Source: Candidatus Saccharimonadota bacterium | Lineage (GTDB): Bacteria > Patescibacteriota > Saccharimonadia > Saccharimonadales > Saccharimonadaceae | Assembly: GCA_027492735.1 (NCBI GenBank) | Contig: JAPUEE010000022.1 | Coordinates: 1 to 38,783 of the forward strand | Reading direction: 5' to 3' | Length of the DNA stretch: 38,783 nucleotides | Part shown: positions 24,643-33,939 of the stretch, piece after piece | How the letters are laid out: each line of letters opens with the position of its first letter | Numbering within the stretch: the stretch's first letter is position 1 | The notes under the pieces: model-generated | Database searches by the model: none | What the model was told of the DNA's origin: nothing | Seen by the model: the letters and a program-made list of their open reading frames with translations, nothing else | Made by a program: the position numbers and the translations under genes

Positions 24643-27279
24643 ATGGCTGATAACGATGATAAAATTACAACAAATAATGAATCTAATAGTGATAATATGA
24701 ATGATAATAATAACGATTCTACCGAAGTTAACGATGTAAATACTACAACGAATGAGCAAAATAACGAAGCCATTCGTGGCGAAGTAGTGAATCTCGAGGA
24801 GGATCATTCTAGGCTAGTTGAACTGCGTACAGTTGAGGATGTTATGGAGAATAGCTTTTTACGCTATTCTATGTCGGTTATCATTGATCGCGCCCTACCT
24901 GATGTGCGAGATGGATTAAAGCCAGTGCATCGCCGTATTCTCTATACGATGGAGAAGAACGGCTGGCGCCCAGGTACAAAGTTTGTGAAATCTGCTCGTA
25001 TTGTTGGTGACGTGATGGGTAAATATCACCCGCACGGCGACAGTGCTATTTATGACGCTATGGTACGCTTGGCGCAGAACTGGACAATGCGATACTGCCT
25101 CGTCGAAGGTCAAGGTAACTTCGGTTCAATGGACGGTGATCCACCAGCTGCTAACCGCTATACAGAAGCTCGTATGCACAAGGTCGGCGCTGAGCTGTTG
25201 GCTGATCTAGATAAAGAAACAGTAGATTTTCGCGATAACTACGACGGTACATTAAAAGAGCCGACTGTACTACCAGCTAAATTGCCGCAACTGCTATTGA
25301 ATGGTCAAATGGGTATCGCTGTCGGTATGGCGACTAATATACCGACGCACAACTTGGGCGAATTGTGCGATGCCATCGTTCACTTGATAGATAATGGTGT
25401 AGATAATACAACGACAGATGATTTGCTAACCTATGTTAAGGGTCCAGATTTTCCAACGGGCGGTATTGTATACGGCGGCGCACCAATGAAACAAGCCTAC
25501 CTAACAGGTCGTGGCAGTGTAGTCATTCGTGCGGTAGCTGAAATCGAAGAAGCCAAGAAGGGCCGCCATCAAATTGTCGTTACCGAGATTCCTTATGGTG
25601 TAAATAAAGCAACATTACAAGAACGAATGGCTGATTTGGTGAACGAAAAGAAGATTGGCTCAATCTATGATATTCGTGACGAATCAGCTCGCGGTAATGT
25701 TCGAGTAGTAATCGAGCTAAAGAAAGATGCCTATCCAAAGAAGATTTTGAACCAGCTCTTCAAAATGACTGCCTTGCAGACGAGCTTCCATTATAATATG
25801 CTCGCCCTCGTCGATGGCATTCAACCGCGAATTCTCGGCCTAAAGGATATTTTGACTGAATATCTAAAGCATCGTGAAATTGTGGTGCGTCGTCGTACAG
25901 AATATGAACTCAAGAAGGCGCGTGAGCGTGCTCACATTTTAGAAGGTCTCAAGATTGCACTCGATAATATCGATGCAGTGATTGCACTCATTCGAGCTAG
26001 CAAGTCATATGAAGCAGCTCGCGATGGGTTGATGACCACGTTCAAGCTCAGCGAAATTCAAGCGCAAGCTATTCTCGCGATGCAGTTGCGTAAGCTAACA
26101 GGGCTAGAGCGGCAAGCTATTGAGGATGAACTCAAAGAGCTGCAAAAATTAATTAAAGAGCTAGAGAGTATCTTGGCGGATGAGCAGAAAATTCTTGCCA
26201 TTATCCGCGATGAGCTACTCGAGATGAAAGAAAAGTATGGCGATGAACGACGTACGCAAATCATCAATCATGAAATAGGAAAGATGAGCGAAGAGGACGT
26301 TATTCCAGAGGAAGATGTTGTAATTTTGCTAACAACTGAAAATTATATCAAACGAACTCTGACGAGTGATTACCGTCGTCAAAATCGTGGTGGCAAAGGC
26401 AAGCGCGGCGTCACCACAAAAGAAACGGATATTGTTGATCAGCTCATTACCTGTAATACGCACGATTTCCTATCATTCTTTACCAACAAAGGTAGAGTGT
26501 TTAGGTTGCGTGCCTACGAAGTCCCGGCTGCGTCTCTACAGGCCAAGGGCGTCGCTGCCGTTAATCTACTTCAGCTCCAACCTGATGAGAAAATTACATC
26601 AATTATCAAATCTGAAAAGGATGCAAATGACGACGGTTACCTATTTATGACAACAGTTAACGGTACGGTCAAGAAGACGGCAGTCAAAGATTATGCCAAT
26701 ATTAGGCAGACTGGATTGATCGCAATCAAACTAGATGATGGCGACGAATTACGTTGGGTTAAACGATCGAGCGGTACAGAAGACGTTGTAATATCTACAT
26801 CTTTTGGACAAGCGATTAGGTTTAGCGAGCAGGATGCACGACCGATGGGGCGATCAGCTCGCGGTGTGCGTGGCATTAGGTTACGTCCTGGCGATAGTGT
26901 TGTCGGCATGGATCTAGCCGAAGAAGGCAAAAATCTCCTATTGTTGAGCGAAAATGGCTATGGCAAGATGACGAAGGTGGCAAACTTCCCATCACATCGC
27001 CGCGGAGGTATCGGTATCAAGGCGGCTGTTGTGAGTGGTAAAACTGGTAATTTGATTACTGTTAAATCTCTCGATAACGACGCGAGTGAGATCATTGCCA
27101 TATCGGCAGGCGGTCAGACAATTAGAGTAGCCTTGAAAGACATTCCACTTCTCGGTAGGGCGACCCAAGGGGTTCGTATCATGCGATTAGCTGATAGCGA
27201 CAGTGTAGCCTCCGTTGGTCTCATACCGGAACAGACAAAAGAGCTCAGTGAGGATGATGACGCGAAAGAGGACAGCTAA
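24643..27279 (+). CDS. gyrA: DNA gyrase subunit A with Asn/Asp-rich N-terminal extension
   Basis: The DNA-breaking subunit of gyrase. The 878-residue protein has the active Tyr173 in [10 protein letters not shown], the quinolone-region helix with Ser and Asp at the positions where resistance changes occur ([12 protein letters not shown], unchanged), and the C-terminal beta-pinwheel with a GyrA box reading QNRGGKG, so it is gyrase rather than topoisomerase IV. The first 45-55 residues are an unusual tail of Asn, Asp, Thr and Glu ahead of the normal start ([17 protein letters not shown]); it looks disordered. GGAGG precedes the ATG. Its stop overlaps the next gene's ATG by one base (TAATG). Confidence 0.97.
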   Translation: MADNDDKITTNNESNSDNMNDNNNDSTEVNDVNTTTNEQNNEAIRGEVVNLEEDHSRLVELRTVEDVMENSFLRYSMSVIIDRALPDVRDGLKPVHRRILYTMEKNGWRPGTKFVKSARIVGDVMGKYHPHGDSAIYDAMVRLAQNWTMRYCLVEGQGNFGSMDGDPPAANRYTEARMHKVGAELLADLDKETVDFRDNYDGTLKEPTVLPAKLPQLLLNGQMGIAVGMATNIPTHNLGELCDAIVHLIDNGVDNTTTDDLLTYVKGPDFPTGGIVYGGAPMKQAYLTGRGSVVIRAVAEIEEAKKGRHQIVVTEIPYGVNKATLQERMADLVNEKKIGSIYDIRDESARGNVRVVIELKKDAYPKKILNQLFKMTALQTSFHYNMLALVDGIQPRILGLKDILTEYLKHREIVVRRRTEYELKKARERAHILEGLKIALDNIDAVIALIRASKSYEAARDGLMTTFKLSEIQAQAILAMQLRKLTGLERQAIEDELKELQKLIKELESILADEQKILAIIRDELLEMKEKYGDERRTQIINHEIGKMSEEDVIPEEDVVILLTTENYIKRTLTSDYRRQNRGGKGKRGVTTKETDIVDQLITCNTHDFLSFFTNKGRVFRLRAYEVPAASLQAKGVAAVNLLQLQPDEKITSIIKSEKDANDDGYLFMTTVNGTVKKTAVKDYANIRQTGLIAIKLDDGDELRWVKRSSGTEDVVISTSFGQAIRFSEQDARPMGRSARGVRGIRLRPGDSVVGMDLAEEGKNLLLLSENGYGKMTKVANFPSHRRGGIGIKAAVVSGKTGNLITVKSLDNDASEIIAISAGGQTIRVALKDIPLLGRATQGVRIMRLADSDSVASVGLIPEQTKELSEDDDAKEDS

Positions 27280-27770
27280 TGTTGCACACAGACATTGGTG
27301 CGGCGTTATCGCCCTATCTAATATCGTTTGGTTTAGCATATCTGGTAACGGAGGGTGCAAAGATAGTTGGCGTTATAGTCAAATATCGGGAATTCCGTTG
27401 GCGTGAATTCTTTAAATCAGGCGGTATGCCTAGTTCACATAGCGCCAATGTCACGGCACTAGCTGTCACTATAGGTATGCTGCACGGCTTTGGATCTGCT
27501 CTGTTTGGGCTAGCTGCTGGTTTTGCTGCTATTGTCATGTATGATGCTATGCATGTTAGGCGGGCCGTTGGTGAACAAGGTGAGGTTCTGCGCAAAATCA
27601 TAGAGCACGACGCTAAACTCGAAGCAGAGGTCAGCAAACTCTTGAGCAAAAAACCTGCGAGTAAATTGCGAAAACCCTATTTCACTAGAGGCCATCGTGG
27701 TATAGAGGTCGCCGTCGGCAGTGTTATCGGAGCTGTCATTGGCTGGGTTGTTGCTGTGCTATCGGTATAA
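27279..27770 (+). CDS. DUF212 / divergent PAP2-like membrane protein
   Basis: A 163-residue membrane protein of the DUF212 (YuiD-like) family, distantly related to acid phosphatases. Visible signature parts are GGMPSSHSANVTALA, MYDAMHVRRAVGEQGEVL and RGHRGIEVAVGSVIGAVIG, around hydrophobic segments. The family's usual GHTPLEV reads GHRGIEV here. Activity is not established for the family. Translation is probably coupled to gyrA (shared A in TAATG). Confidence 0.88.
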   Translation: MLHTDIGAALSPYLISFGLAYLVTEGAKIVGVIVKYREFRWREFFKSGGMPSSHSANVTALAVTIGMLHGFGSALFGLAAGFAAIVMYDAMHVRRAVGEQGEVLRKIIEHDAKLEAEVSKLLSKKPASKLRKPYFTRGHRGIEVAVGSVIGAVIGWVVAVLSV

Positions 27771-27797
27771 AATAATAACATGAAAATTACCTGAATA

Positions 27798-27831
27798 GCG
27801 CATTGCTTATTTTTCAGCAAGCGCGTACAAT
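27798..27831 (+). promoter_or_regulatory. arc operon promoter with overlapping inverted repeat
   Basis: TTGCTT (27803-27808), a 17-bp spacer and TACAAT (27826-27831). An inverted repeat, GCGC-A-TTGCT against AGCAA-GCGC (27798-27824), covers the -35 box and most of the spacer; it could be an operator or, less likely, the end of the upstream transcript. Confidence 0.55.
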
Positions 27832-27877
27832 AGGGTTGTTGCTTGAGCAAAAAATTTATCCAGAGAGGGAGGGCGCT

Positions 27878-29137
27878 ATGGATGATCAAACAATGAATAA
27901 TCAATCTCCAATTAGGGTATATAGCGAGATTGGTGCGTTAAAAACGGTGATCTTGCACCGGCCGGGAGCGGAATTGGAGAACTTGACTCCAGACACTCTA
28001 ACGGAGCTTTTATTTGATGATATTCCTTACCTGAAAGTAGCTCAGGAGGAGCACGATGCATTTGCGAATCTATTACGCAATCGTGGTGTCGATGTTCTAT
28101 ACTATGATCAGCTGGCTGCCGGTGCTTTATCTGATCAGGGAGTAAAAGAAGAGTTTGTTCGTGATATGCTCCATAGCTCAAAACAATCTGATAGACGAAT
28201 AACAGATGCTCTGCGAAATTATCTGTTATCTATGGATACGCAGCAGATGGTTTCTAAGATTATGGCTGGCGTGCGCAAGGATGAGGTTAAAATCGCTACC
28301 GAGAACTCAACTTCATTAGAAGAGATGGTATCAGCGGATAGTGATTATCCGTTTTATCTCAATCCAATGCCTAATTTGTATTTTTCTCGTGACTATGCTG
28401 CGTCAATTGGGAATGGTATGACTGTTAACCACATGCACTATCCAGCTAGGCGTCGCGAGAGTTTATTCATGAAATATATCCTGCGTCATAATCCACGGTT
28501 CTCGAGTGCCAATGTACCTGTCTGGTACGATCGTGACAATCGTTGGTCTGTCGAAGGTGGTGACGAGCAGGTCTGGAGCAATGAAACATTTGCTATCGGT
28601 CTGAGCCAGCGTACTGAGCCGGGGGCGGTAGAAAAAATAGCCACGAGGCTCCTAGCAGATGGTGGATTCAAACGCGTTGTTGCTCTAGAGATTCCAAAAT
28701 CACATGCTCTGATGCACCTTGACACAGTTCTCACTATGGTTGATTACAATAAATTCACCGTCTTTCCCGGTATTATGGATCGACTAGGCAAGATGAATAT
28801 CTTTATATTGACGCGCCGCGATGACGGATCGTTACATGTTGAGCATCGTGAGAATTTGCTCGATGTTATGCGTGAAGTTCTAGGTCGTAATGATATCGAT
28901 TTACTGCCTACTGGTGATCATGACAAAATTGCTAGTGAGCGAGAGCAGTGGAACGACGGCAGCAATACACTAGCTATTGCACCTGGTGTAGTAGTTACCT
29001 ATGATCGCAACTATGTCTCTAATAATCTGATGCGCCAACACGGACTAGAAGTACTCGAAATACCTGGTGCAGAGCTTGGTCGAGGACGTGGTGGTCCACG
29101 TTGTATGAGCATGCCACTATGGCGGGAGGATATATAA
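27878..29137 (+). CDS. arcA: Arginine deiminase
   Basis: ArcA converts arginine to citrulline and ammonia, the first step of the arginine deiminase pathway. The 419-residue protein has the guanidino-modifying fold: GALKTVILHRPG, PNLYFSRDYAASIGNG, VEGGDEQVW, HLDTVLTMVD (His and Asp of the active site) and the nucleophile Cys409 in GGPRCMSMPLWRED. The start is the ATG at 27878 with GGGAGGG before it, about 40 nt into the transcript. The stop overlaps the arcB start (TAATG). Confidence 0.97.
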   Translation: MDDQTMNNQSPIRVYSEIGALKTVILHRPGAELENLTPDTLTELLFDDIPYLKVAQEEHDAFANLLRNRGVDVLYYDQLAAGALSDQGVKEEFVRDMLHSSKQSDRRITDALRNYLLSMDTQQMVSKIMAGVRKDEVKIATENSTSLEEMVSADSDYPFYLNPMPNLYFSRDYAASIGNGMTVNHMHYPARRRESLFMKYILRHNPRFSSANVPVWYDRDNRWSVEGGDEQVWSNETFAIGLSQRTEPGAVEKIATRLLADGGFKRVVALEIPKSHALMHLDTVLTMVDYNKFTVFPGIMDRLGKMNIFILTRRDDGSLHVEHRENLLDVMREVLGRNDIDLLPTGDHDKIASEREQWNDGSNTLAIAPGVVVTYDRNYVSNNLMRQHGLEVLEIPGAELGRGRGGPRCMSMPLWREDI

Positions 29138-30126
29138 TGGCACTTAATTTACGGGGTCGTTCACTACTAACCCTAGAAGATTACAGCAAAGAAGAAATTG
29201 AATTATTGCTGGCAACCGCTAGAGAATACAAACAGATGAAACAGGCTGGTATTCCGCATGCGACACTAAATGGCAAGTCAATTGCATTGCTGTTTGAAAA
29301 GACGTCTACGCGTACACGGTGTGCTTTTGAAGTTGCAGCGACTGATCTAGGTATTCACCCGACATATTTGGGGCAGGGTGATACGCAGTTTGGCAAAAAG
29401 GAATCCACAGAGGATACAGCAAAAGTTTTGGGCCGTATGTTTGATGGTATAGAGTTCCGAGGATATGCCCATCAAACGGTAGTAGATCTGGCTACACATA
29501 GCGGGGTGCCGGTCTGGAATGGGTTGACTGACTTCTTTCATCCGACCCAGGTATTAGCCGATTTCTTTACTATCGAGGAGTCTGTTAAGCCTCTCCATAA
29601 AACGAAAATGGTGTACGTAGGTGATGGTCGAAATAATACAGCAAATAGTCTGATGATTGGTGCGAGCAAGGTTGGTATGAATTTTACCATTGCTAGCCCA
29701 GTCGAATTGCGTCCTAGCGAAGATCTGATTAACGAAGCTGAGAGATTTGCTGCAGAATCTAGCGCCAGTATTAATTTTAGTGATGATCTATTATCGGCTG
29801 TCGAAGGTGCAGATGTGATCTATACAGATGTTTGGGTCTCAATGGGTGAGGAGGACAAGTTTGCTGAACGCATTGAATTGCTCCGAAACTATCAGGTAAA
29901 CCAGAGGGTCATAGAAGCTACCCATAATCCAGATGTCAAGTTTTTACACTGTTTACCGGCATTTCATGATACCAATACAGTTATTGGTGCTGATATTCAC
30001 GACAAATTTGGTTTAGACTCTATGGAGGTCAGTGACGAGGTGTTTCGTGGTCCGCACTCTCTAGTGTTCGACCTATCTGAAAATCGAATGCATACCATTA
30101 AAGCTCTCATCGCTTTAACGTTATAA
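29137..30126 (+). CDS. arcB: Ornithine carbamoyltransferase (catabolic)
   Basis: Second step: citrulline plus phosphate gives ornithine and carbamoyl phosphate. The 329-residue protein carries EKTSTRTRCAFEVA (carbamoyl phosphate site), HPTQVLADF, VYVGDGRNN and FLHCLPAFHD (ornithine site). Its position between arcA and the transporter supports the catabolic direction. GGGAGGA stands 6 nt before the ATG; a longer frame inside arcA is rejected. Confidence 0.96.
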   Translation: MALNLRGRSLLTLEDYSKEEIELLLATAREYKQMKQAGIPHATLNGKSIALLFEKTSTRTRCAFEVAATDLGIHPTYLGQGDTQFGKKESTEDTAKVLGRMFDGIEFRGYAHQTVVDLATHSGVPVWNGLTDFFHPTQVLADFFTIEESVKPLHKTKMVYVGDGRNNTANSLMIGASKVGMNFTIASPVELRPSEDLINEAERFAAESSASINFSDDLLSAVEGADVIYTDVWVSMGEEDKFAERIELLRNYQVNQRVIEATHNPDVKFLHCLPAFHDTNTVIGADIHDKFGLDSMEVSDEVFRGPHSLVFDLSENRMHTIKALIALTL

Positions 30127-30215
30127 CAGTAACCAAAAGGAGAGTATAGCAAAGCAGAGTTGTAGAGATAAAAAAAGTGATAACAACATAATTGATATAT
30201 TTTAAAGGAGAGGTT

Positions 30216-31820
30216 ATGGAAAAAACTGATTCGGTAGAGGGCAAAAAAGCGCTCAAACGCAAACGAAAGTTTTTTAGTCGTCTGCGTTTTCCATCGGCCC
30301 TAACGCTATTATTTATAATTATAGCGGTGATGGCAGCGTTGACGTGGATCATTCCGTCGGGACAATACAAAGTTACTGATGGCGAAGATGCCACCCCGAT
30401 TGCTGGCACGTATCAACAAGTCGACAAGTCGACTACAACGGTGGATGCGGAAACTGGTGAGAAAACTACCACAGATGTTAGGCAGGGATTATGGGAGGTG
30501 TTACAGGCACCTATCAAAGGGTTCTTGGATGCCAGTGACGTGGTAATTTTTGTGTTAGTTATCGGTGGATTCCTGGCAGTCCAGGCAAAAACTGGGGCGC
30601 TCGATGCCGGTCTAGGAAAGGTTATTCGCAAACTACGTGGCAAGGAAAAGATGATTATTCCTATCCTGATGACACTGTTTGCGATTGGTGGTACTACCTA
30701 CGGTATGCAAGAAGAAACTATTGCATTTTATCCATTGATTATACCTCTGGTTGTAGCGGCTGGCTATAACGGCATGACAGCGGTTATGGTGATCGTTTTT
30801 GGCTCAATTATTGGTGTTATCGGCTCTACGGTAAATCCTTTCTCTACAGGGATAGCGAGTGGATTTGCTGGCGTTTCAATCGGTGATGGTATCGTTGAGC
30901 GACTCATCATACTGGTGCTATCTCTAGTGGCCGGCATATGGTTTACGATGCATTATGCTGCAAAGGTCAAGCGTTGCAACGAAGAGCTAGCGGTGATGTG
31001 CGAAGTCCACGGCACTCATCAGAGCAAAGAATGCAAAGAATACCTAGCTGACCGTGCGGCAACCGAAGCAGTTCGTTCTCCGCAATACAATAAAAAGCGC
31101 AAACTAGTAGTATGGGTGTTTGGGTTGACGTTCTTTGTTATGATCTTGACGGTTATCCCATGGGCTAGTAAATTTAACATCACTATATTTGAAGATGCAG
31201 TTAAATGGCTCTATACCGTACCGTTTGTTGGTCCATTCTTGGGTCACATCATTCCGTTTGGAGACTGGTGGTTTGGTGAAATCGCTTCGCTATTCCTATT
31301 GTCATCTATTATCATCGCGGTTATTTACCGAATGAAAGAGAGCGATTTTACGGAAACGTTCGTCAACGGTGCAAAAGATCTACTAGGGGTGGCGCTCATC
31401 ATTGCTGTATCTCGTGGTATATCGGTCATCATGAGTGACGGTATGATTGCAGATACGATAATTCACTGGGGAGAGGCTGGGCTCAGTGGTCTTCAAAGTT
31501 CTGTGTTTGGTGCTCTGGCCTATGTCTTTTATCTGCCTTTGTCAGTTTTGATACCATCAACGTCAGGTCTGGCAACAGTTACGATGCCGATATTGGCTCC
31601 ACTGGCAGATTTTGCGAACATCGATCGTAGTTTGATGGTAACAGCTTTCCAGACCTCATCAGGCCTAATCAATATGATTGCGCCAACAGTTGGTGCCTTG
31701 ATGGGCGGATTGGCTCTCGCGAAGGTGTCGTACGGTAAATATCTACGTGTGTCGTGGCCACTTTTCGCTATACTGGCCGTTATCAGTATAGCTGTTATAG
31801 CAGTTGCGGCAGCTCTCTAA
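30216..31820 (+). CDS. arcD: YfcC-family transporter, probable arginine/ornithine exchanger
   Basis: A 534-residue membrane protein with about 12 hydrophobic segments and a basic N terminus (KKALKRKRKFFSRLRFPSALTLLFIII). It resembles the YfcC/DcuC-type carriers that replace classical ArcD in many arc operons. Conserved-looking glycine and proline stretches are TYGMQEETIAFYPL, GSTVNPFSTGIASGFAG and PSTSGLATVTMPILAPLADF. Its place between arcB and arcC suggests it swaps arginine for ornithine, but the substrate is inferred from context. AAAGGAGAGG precedes the ATG. The 90 nt before it are purine-rich and hold no clear terminator. Confidence 0.85.
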   Translation: MEKTDSVEGKKALKRKRKFFSRLRFPSALTLLFIIIAVMAALTWIIPSGQYKVTDGEDATPIAGTYQQVDKSTTTVDAETGEKTTTDVRQGLWEVLQAPIKGFLDASDVVIFVLVIGGFLAVQAKTGALDAGLGKVIRKLRGKEKMIIPILMTLFAIGGTTYGMQEETIAFYPLIIPLVVAAGYNGMTAVMVIVFGSIIGVIGSTVNPFSTGIASGFAGVSIGDGIVERLIILVLSLVAGIWFTMHYAAKVKRCNEELAVMCEVHGTHQSKECKEYLADRAATEAVRSPQYNKKRKLVVWVFGLTFFVMILTVIPWASKFNITIFEDAVKWLYTVPFVGPFLGHIIPFGDWWFGEIASLFLLSSIIIAVIYRMKESDFTETFVNGAKDLLGVALIIAVSRGISVIMSDGMIADTIIHWGEAGLSGLQSSVFGALAYVFYLPLSVLIPSTSGLATVTMPILAPLADFANIDRSLMVTAFQTSSGLINMIAPTVGALMGGLALAKVSYGKYLRVSWPLFAILAVISIAVIAVAAAL

Positions 31821-31842
31821 TATTAGTGAAAGGGTAAAAGTC

Positions 31843-32784
31843 ATGAAGCAAAGGATTGTCATAGCACTGGGCGGAAATGCTCTGCAGATTAACGGCGCTG
31901 CGACAGCAGATGAACAAAAGGCAGTAGCCTCGTTCACTGCGCAAAAAATCGTTGATCTCGTAGAGGACGGCCATGATCTCATTATTGGTCATGGTAATGG
32001 GCCGCAGGTGGGGGCAATCCTACTTCATGAAGAGGCCGGATCTACAAAAGAAGCACCTTCTATGCCACTCGAAACCGATGGCGCTATGAGTCAGGGGCAG
32101 ATTGGCTACTGGCTACAGCAAGCTATCGGCGATGAACTGAGGTCTCGTCATATCGATAAAGATGTGGCTACAGTTATCACTCAGACAGTTGTTTCTAGCG
32201 ATGATCCGGCATTCGAGAGTCCTTCCAAACCCATCGGACCTTTTTATGATGAATCGACAGCTCGAGAGCTTGCTAGTACGAGAGGTTGGACAGTCAAAGA
32301 AGATGCTGGTCGTGGTTGGCGGCGCGTTGTACCATCGCCGAGACCGGCAGATATCGTTGAGAGACGAGTTATCAAAGGGCTTGCCGACAGAGGTATACTT
32401 GTCGTAGCGGCGGGTGGTGGCGGAGTGCCAGTACTCAATAAAAACGGTGATTTGACAGGGGTAGATGGAGTTATCGATAAAGACTTTGCTGCCTCTTTGC
32501 TAGGTCAAATTGTAGAGGCCTCAGTCTTGTTGATACTAACAGCGGTTGATGCGGTGACTATTGGATATAAGACTGATCACGAAACAGCGCTGACGGATGT
32601 CGGTGTCTCTGAGCTAAAACGGTATGCTGAGGCTGGCGAATTTGCCCCAGGATCGATGTTGCCAAAAGTGCAAGCGGCAGTTGAATTTGTCGAGTATCGC
32701 CCTGAAAATGTTGCAATAATAACATCAATCGAACAGGCGAGGGCAGCGCTAGAGGGCAAAGCGGGAACACGTATACATAGATAA
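31843..32784 (+). CDS. arcC: Carbamate kinase
   Basis: The last step: carbamoyl phosphate plus ADP gives ATP, CO2 and ammonia, the energy yield of the pathway. The 313-residue protein has RIVIALGGNALQ, LIIGHGNGPQVG, GAMSQGQIGYWLQQA, VVAAGGGGVPV, GVIDKDFAA and FAPGSMLPKVQAA in family order. The start is the ATG at 31843, 22 nt after arcD, with AAAGGG before it. It closes the arcABDC operon. Confidence 0.97.
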   Translation: MKQRIVIALGGNALQINGAATADEQKAVASFTAQKIVDLVEDGHDLIIGHGNGPQVGAILLHEEAGSTKEAPSMPLETDGAMSQGQIGYWLQQAIGDELRSRHIDKDVATVITQTVVSSDDPAFESPSKPIGPFYDESTARELASTRGWTVKEDAGRGWRRVVPSPRPADIVERRVIKGLADRGILVVAAGGGGVPVLNKNGDLTGVDGVIDKDFAASLLGQIVEASVLLILTAVDAVTIGYKTDHETALTDVGVSELKRYAEAGEFAPGSMLPKVQAAVEFVEYRPENVAIITSIEQARAALEGKAGTRIHR

Positions 32785-32788
32785 CTAC

Positions 32789-32817
32789 TTGTGTTCACAC
32801 ACAAAATTAGCTACAAT
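32789..32817 (+). promoter_or_regulatory. tRNA-Ala promoter
   Basis: TTGTGT (32789-32794), a 17-bp spacer and TACAAT (32812-32817); predicted start near 32824, 12 nt before the tRNA. Confidence 0.6.
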
Positions 32818-32835
32818 AGTCGCTGTATTCGTTTT

Positions 32836-32912
32836 GGGGATATAGCTCAGTTGGCTAGAGCACCTGCTTTGCAAGCAGGGGGTCCAGGGTTCGAGTCCCT
32901 GTATCTCCACCA
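32836..32912 (+). tRNA. tRNA-Ala (anticodon TGC)
   Basis: A 77-nt cloverleaf: acceptor GGGGATA/TATCTCC (one G-T pair), D arm GCTC/GAGC, anticodon stem CCTGC/GCAGG around TTTGCAA (anticodon TGC), T loop GTTCGAGT, discriminator A, CCA encoded. Confidence 0.96.
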
Positions 32913-32914
32913 GA

Positions 32915-32985
32915 ATACGGGCGATTAGCTCAGATGGGGAGCCGTCAGCGTTAAAAATGCGCGGCACTCTAACCAGCTGTCCTAG
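32915..32985 (+). pseudogene. Broken tRNA-Ile copy with an inverted D-arm fragment
   Basis: ATACGGGCGATTAGCTCAG (32915-32933) repeats exactly the 5' end and upstream bases of the tRNA-Ile at 33013-33031, 98 bp earlier. It then diverges and has no anticodon or T arm of that tRNA. Further on, CTCTAACCAGCTG (32967-32979) is the reverse complement of the tRNA-Ile D arm (33029-33041). Together they make an imperfect hairpin around GCCG...CGGC. This is not a functional tRNA; a duplication with template switching, or a relic of an integration event, would explain it. Confidence 0.7.
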
Positions 32986-33016
32986 TTGTTCATAAGTGTA
33001 AATACAATGGGTATAC

Positions 33017-33093
33017 GGGCGATTAGCTCAGCTGGTTAGAGCGCGTCACTGATAATGACGAGGTCCCAGGTTCAAGTCCTGGATCGCCCACCA
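33017..33093 (+). tRNA. tRNA-Ile (anticodon GAT)
   Basis: A 77-nt cloverleaf: acceptor GGGCGAT/ATCGCCC, D arm GCTC/GAGC, anticodon stem CGTCA/TGACG around CTGATAA (anticodon GAT), T loop GTTCAAGT, discriminator A, CCA encoded. TACAAT (33003-33008) just upstream may be a -10 box. The next gene's ATG lies 12 nt after CCA. Confidence 0.96.
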
Positions 33094-33105
33094 GAAATTA
33101 TTTTT

Positions 33106-33828
33106 ATGAAGAAATTTGCAATTTTTGATATAGACGGCACCCTTTATAGATGGCAACTATACCATGAATTAGTCGAATATTTGGCGTTAGACGGTAAATT
33201 GCCGGCTAGTGCGGCAACTGAACTGGGCGACGCTTGGAATAGCTGGCGTGGCGGAGAGATATCTTTTGATAATTACGAAAAAGTCGTTATCGGGACGATG
33301 GTCGAGAATCTGCCGAAAATATCAGTTGATGATTTTGAGACGGCTTGTAATGTGGTGGTCGAAAACAGTGCGCACAAAACATATTATTATACGAGGACGT
33401 TATTAAAGGACTTGAAGTCGCGAGGGTATTGCATCATCGCTATTACCGGGTCTCAACAGGAATTGATAGATCGATTCGGTAAAGTGTACGGCTTTGATCT
33501 AGTGGTAGGATCAAAATACGAACGCCAAGGTAATACATTTACTGGCAAGACCGAGGTTATGACTATAGGGCGCAAACTGGATATATTGAAACAACTCGTT
33601 AACGAACACGAGCTGTCCTGGACTGACAGCTATGCTATAGGTGACAGTGATGGTGATGCCAGCTTGCTCGAAGTTGTCGATAATCCGATCGCCTTTAACC
33701 CGTCAGAGGGCCTGTTTGAGCAAGCCAGGGTAGAAGGCTGGCCTATTGTCGTAGAGCGCAAGAATATAGCGTATGTTTTCGGAGAAAAACATCAGGATTT
33801 AGTTCTAAAAGAAACAGTTACTTACTGA
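33106..33828 (+). CDS. HAD-superfamily IB phosphatase (SerB-like)
   Basis: A 240-residue cytoplasmic phosphatase. FDIDGTLYRW (residues 6-15) is HAD motif I, AITGSQQELIDRFG is motif II, the Lys region lies near TVEVMTIGRK, and AIGDSDGDASLLEVVDNPIAFNPS is motif IV, with the spacing of the subfamily IB group to which phosphoserine phosphatase belongs. The substrate is unknown. There is no Shine-Dalgarno sequence, and the ATG stands 12 nt downstream of the tRNA-Ile CCA, so the mRNA 5' end may come from tRNA 3' processing. A longer frame reading through the tRNA is rejected. Confidence 0.85.
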   Translation: MKKFAIFDIDGTLYRWQLYHELVEYLALDGKLPASAATELGDAWNSWRGGEISFDNYEKVVIGTMVENLPKISVDDFETACNVVVENSAHKTYYYTRTLLKDLKSRGYCIIAITGSQQELIDRFGKVYGFDLVVGSKYERQGNTFTGKTEVMTIGRKLDILKQLVNEHELSWTDSYAIGDSDGDASLLEVVDNPIAFNPSEGLFEQARVEGWPIVVERKNIAYVFGEKHQDLVLKETVTY

Positions 33829-33850
33829 CGCTTTGTACTTTGTTGTTCTC

Positions 33851-33881
33851 TTGACACCATGGGGGGGGGGTATGGTACATT
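33851..33881 (+). promoter_or_regulatory. Promoter with G10 tract in the spacer (candidate phase-variable promoter)
   Basis: A consensus TTGACA (33851-33856) and a TGG-extended TACATT (33876-33881) enclose CCAT, exactly ten G (33861-33870) and TATGG. With ten G the spacer is 19 bp; with eight G it would be the optimal 17. A perfect inverted repeat AGCTATAA-CAAT-TTATAGCT (33885-33904) covers the predicted start of transcription. AAGGAGG lies 12 nt before the ATG of the collagen-like gene. Confidence 0.6.
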
Positions 33882-33939
33882 ATAAGCTATAACAATTTAT
33901 AGCTCTCTAGGTAGCAGAGCAAGGAGGCGTATAACACCT

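Noticed and set aside
24880-25060. Quinolone-resistance change in gyrA
   Set aside because: The Ser and Asp positions in HGDSAIYD are the sensitive-type residues.
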